From JANWXD01 sp037446115 (GTDB lineage: Bacteria > Acidobacteriota > Terriglobia > Bryobacterales > Bryobacteraceae): a stretch of 34,636 nt of DNA. A program made the translations under genes and the position numbers. The stretch covers positions 1 through 34,636 of the forward strand of contig JBBIJF010000038.1 in assembly GCA_037446115.1 (NCBI GenBank), in the 5' to 3' direction. Below, piece after piece: positions 32,881 through 34,636 of the stretch (the stretch's first letter is position 1; the number at the start of each line of letters is the position of its first letter). The notes under the pieces were generated by a model that had not been told where the DNA came from, made no database searches, and saw only the letters and a list, made by a program, of their open reading frames with translations.

Positions 32881-33841
32881 CCTCCAGACTCCCTCCCGGG
32901 TCTTCACCCGTCAGGGCACGCACCAGCAGCCGGCAGATCCGCCGCTGCTGCCGCGCCCACCGCACGCTCCACAGCTCGTACTCTTCGTAAAACACCGCCC
33001 GGCCCGCCTTGCCCAACAGGCAGGCGCCCGCGTGTTTGCGGAAATGCTCCGCCCGCAGCTTGCGCTCCCGGAACAGCCGCCACACCCAGGCCTCCACCCG
33101 GGGCCGCAGCAGTTCGACCAGATCGCAGGCCAGCGACTCCCGCCCGTGCGCCAGGTCGTGGTAGAAGCCGATGGCCGGATCCAGTCCCGCCGCCGCCGCC
33201 GCGCAGCAGGCCTGATGATGCGCCAGCGTATAGCCGAGCGACAGGCAGGCGTTCACCGGATCCCGCGGCGGCCGGCGGTTGCGGTCCTCAAATCCCAGGG
33301 CCGGCGCAAACAGGCTTGCGTAGGCCGAAAAATAGGCCGCCGCCGCGGCCCCCTCGATGCCCCGGACGCTGGCCAGCTCCAGCTCGGGCTCGTGGCGCAA
33401 ACGCTCAAGCAGTTGCGCCAGCGTCTGGGCCGCCGCGCGCAACCCGTGGCGCTGGGCGGGCCGCTCCTCGGCCGCGCCGAGCAACGATGCCCGCTGGGCC
33501 GCCAGCTTGTGCCGGACCAGCCTCCGCGACCAGCTCCGCCGCCAGGCTTCGTCAAAGTAGGCCCGGTACTGCGCCAGCCGCCGCCGCGCGTCTCCTCCTC
33601 CCAGCCACGTGGTCGCGGCCGCGGCCTCGCCCCTGCGGCGGTCAATCACGATCAACCCCACATTGCGCGCGCTCAGCCGTGCCAGCAGCCGGCTGCCCAG
33701 CTGCACGTTGCCCTGGATGACGATCCGCTCCAGCAGCAACAACGGCACGCTGCGGCGCTTCCGGCCCGACTCGTAGATGGCGAGGCTTTCCCCTTCCTCC
33801 CGCAGCTCCAGGCCGGAGCGGTCCAGGTACAGCGTGGCCAT
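32861..33841 (-). CDS. cas1: CRISPR-associated endonuclease Cas1
   Basis: Cas1 is the integrase that inserts new spacers into the array. The 326-residue protein has the N-terminal beta domain (ATLYLDRSGLELREEGESLA, VPLLLLERIVIQGNVQLGS) and a helical catalytic domain with the metal-binding residues in place: Glu163 in VRGIEGAAAAAYF, His228 in GFYHDLAHGRESLA, and Asp240/Glu243 in CDLVELLRP. It should be active. The ATG at 33841 lies 2 nt after the stop of the first cas2. The frame remains open upstream but would only cover cas2. No reverse transcriptase or Cas4 is fused. Confidence 0.95.
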   Translation of the reverse strand: MATLYLDRSGLELREEGESLAIYESGRKRRSVPLLLLERIVIQGNVQLGSRLLARLSARNVGLIVIDRRRGEAAAATTWLGGGDARRRLAQYRAYFDEAWRRSWSRRLVRHKLAAQRASLLGAAEERPAQRHGLRAAAQTLAQLLERLRHEPELELASVRGIEGAAAAAYFSAYASLFAPALGFEDRNRRPPRDPVNACLSLGYTLAHHQACCAAAAAGLDPAIGFYHDLAHGRESLACDLVELLRPRVEAWVWRLFRERKLRAEHFRKHAGACLLGKAGRAVFYEEYELWSVRWARQQRRICRLLVRALTGEDPGGSLEDATPVS

Positions 33842-33843
33842 CT

Positions 33844-34125
33844 TCAGCTCACGTAGAAAAACGGCGGATCCTCCGGCGGCACGCCCAGCCCCAGAGTGCG
33901 CACCCGGCTGCGCGGATCCAGATGCACCAGCAGAAAGCTGTCCTCCGGCGCCAGAACGGCCCCGATGTCCGCCAGCAGCCGGCGCCGCTCTGCCTCGGTG
34001 AGGAAGCACTCAAAGACGGACTTCTGCCCGCCCGTGGCGTAGCCCTTCAGCACGTTTAGGGCGCGCCGCAAGCGTCGGGGGTCGCGTACGTCGTAGGCGG
34101 CGATCCACAAGCTGCGGGCCGGCAT
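33844..34125 (-). CDS. cas2: CRISPR-associated Cas2 (first cas2)
   Basis: A 93-residue protein of standard Cas2 length with a ferredoxin-like fold: SLWIAAYDVRDPRRLRRALN with the conserved Asp, QKSVFECFLTEAERRRLLAD and SFLLVHLDPRSRVRTLG. It partners Cas1 in spacer integration. The ATG at 34125 starts right at the conserved N-terminus; an upstream ATG at 34170 would add 15 residues that do not resemble Cas2. No clear ribosome binding site is present. It is the first gene of the four-gene adaptation operon and lies about 245 nt from the trailer end of the CRISPR array. Confidence 0.92.
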   Translation of the reverse strand: MPARSLWIAAYDVRDPRRLRRALNVLKGYATGGQKSVFECFLTEAERRRLLADIGAVLAPEDSFLLVHLDPRSRVRTLGLGVPPEDPPFFYVS

Positions 34126-34370
34126 GTTTTCAGTGAAGCACGGAATCCCGGCGCGACGGCGCGTTGACAAGCTTGCCGCACCGTGCGGCCGGCCGCTGCC
34201 TCGAGCGGTGTCCGGTCAAGCCACCCGGTCGTTCGGGATCGCCCGGAGTGTGCCCCGCGCTTGCTGGTACTCCGAGCAGAGATCGCAGGTGCAGCGAGCC
34301 GTCCGCCCGGCTCCGGATCACCTCCGCGCAGGCGTCTCATCATTCCGCTCCGGCCTGTTTCGGGGACTTT
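34126..34370. other. Non-coding stretch between cas2 and the CRISPR array
   Basis: No convincing gene is seen on either strand. There is a small inverted repeat CCGCACCGTGCGG near 34179 and a TTGTCA-like box on the minus strand (34170-34165) that could be a weak -35 for the cas operon, without a good -10. It probably holds the cas operon promoter and the trailer side of the array. Confidence 0.4.
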
Positions 34371-34406
34371 CACTCGAGCCCCGGGCTGGTGCAGTCTCCT
34401 TCCATC
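34371..34406 (-). repeat. Degenerate terminal CRISPR repeat
   Basis: GTCTCCTTCCAT at about 34394-34405 is identical to the corresponding part of the array repeat, while the rest of a 36-bp unit ending here has decayed. The 37 nt to the first intact repeat fit one spacer. A degenerate repeat at this end marks it as the trailer, the end far from the leader. Confidence 0.6.
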
Positions 34407-34443
34407 CGGGGCGCGTGGACCTGTTTCGCCGAGCGCCGCCCTG

Positions 34444-34636
34444 GTCTCAATCCCTTCTTATTCAGGTCTCCTTCCATACGCGTCTAATCATGATGTTACT
34501 CTTACTGCCCGTCTCAATCCCTTCTTATTCAGGTCTCCTTCCATACGGCCGGTGGGAGCAAGACCCGTACGAGCGGGCGCGTCTCAATCCCTTCTTATTC
34601 AGGTCTCCTTCCATACACGAACGCGGTATGGATTGG
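34444..34636 (-). CRISPR. CRISPR array with 36-bp repeats, running off the right edge
   Basis: Three identical 36-bp repeats lie at 34444-34479, 34511-34546 and 34581-34616. On the plus strand each starts GTCTCAATCCCTTCTTATTC and ends CTCCTTCCATAC. The spacers are 31 nt (34480-34510) and 34 nt (34547-34580), with a third cut off at the window edge after 20 nt. Read on the minus strand, the repeat ends in ATTGAGAC, the usual 8-nt 5' tag of type III crRNAs. The array is therefore taken to be transcribed leftward, in the same direction as the cas genes, with the leader beyond the window. The repeat itself has little internal symmetry. Confidence 0.95.

Noticed and set aside
34126..34373. Short minus-strand frames upstream of cas2
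   Set aside because: They carry no recognisable motif and no ribosome binding site, and one would merely extend cas2 with unrelated residues.
34444..34636. CRISPR array read on the plus strand
   Set aside because: In that direction the repeat would end CCATAC, which is not a usual crRNA tag, and the degenerate repeat would sit at the leader end.

Overview
The window is GC-rich, gene-dense bacterial chromosome. The mix of genes points to an acidobacterium, most likely of the Solibacter/Bryobacter type: a Tat-exported Gfo/Idh oxidoreductase beside a HEAT-repeat protein, a long beta-propeller protein of the SBBP-repeat kind, a YyaL-type thioredoxin protein and a type III-like CRISPR locus. TreT, common in thermophiles, hints at a warm habitat. 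This placement is inference from gene content; no rRNA is present.

Left part (1-9.0 kb), almost all on the minus strand: a HEAT-repeat protein cut by the window edge, preceded in its operon by a Gfo/Idh/MocA oxidoreductase; a 309-bp wreck of an insertion sequence with both inverted repeats still visible; and a tight four-gene trehalose operon (DUF5752 protein, treT, treY, treZ) that would make trehalose both from NDP-glucose plus glucose and from glycogen-like glucans. A tRNA-Phe gene starts divergently.

Middle (9.0-19.2 kb): a YceI-like protein, then plus-strand genes for a persulfide dioxygenase-rhodanese fusion, a DapA-family aldolase, a YyaL-type protein, thiol peroxidase, a possible lipocalin-like protein overlapping an unusual SCP2-like/polyprenyl synthetase fusion, and three small genes of unknown function. 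Several have a TGnTAnAAT-like extended -10 box.

A convergent minus-strand block (19.2-24.4 kb) holds five tightly packed genes, none of which I can place in a known family, behind a recognisable promoter. This is the best candidate in the window for an undescribed system. A flavin reductase gene follows, then a plus-strand set: HU protein, site-2 protease, two glycosyltransferases and prepilin peptidase, followed by the SBBP propeller protein.

Right end (30.5-34.6 kb): a CARF-HEPN protein (TIGR02710-like) converges on a minus-strand adaptation operon that is doubled: cas2, catalytically complete cas1, a degenerate cas1-like gene and a second, long cas2. Beyond lies the trailer end of a CRISPR array with 36-bp repeats, running off the right edge. 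No interference genes (cas10, csm/cmr, cas6) lie in the window.
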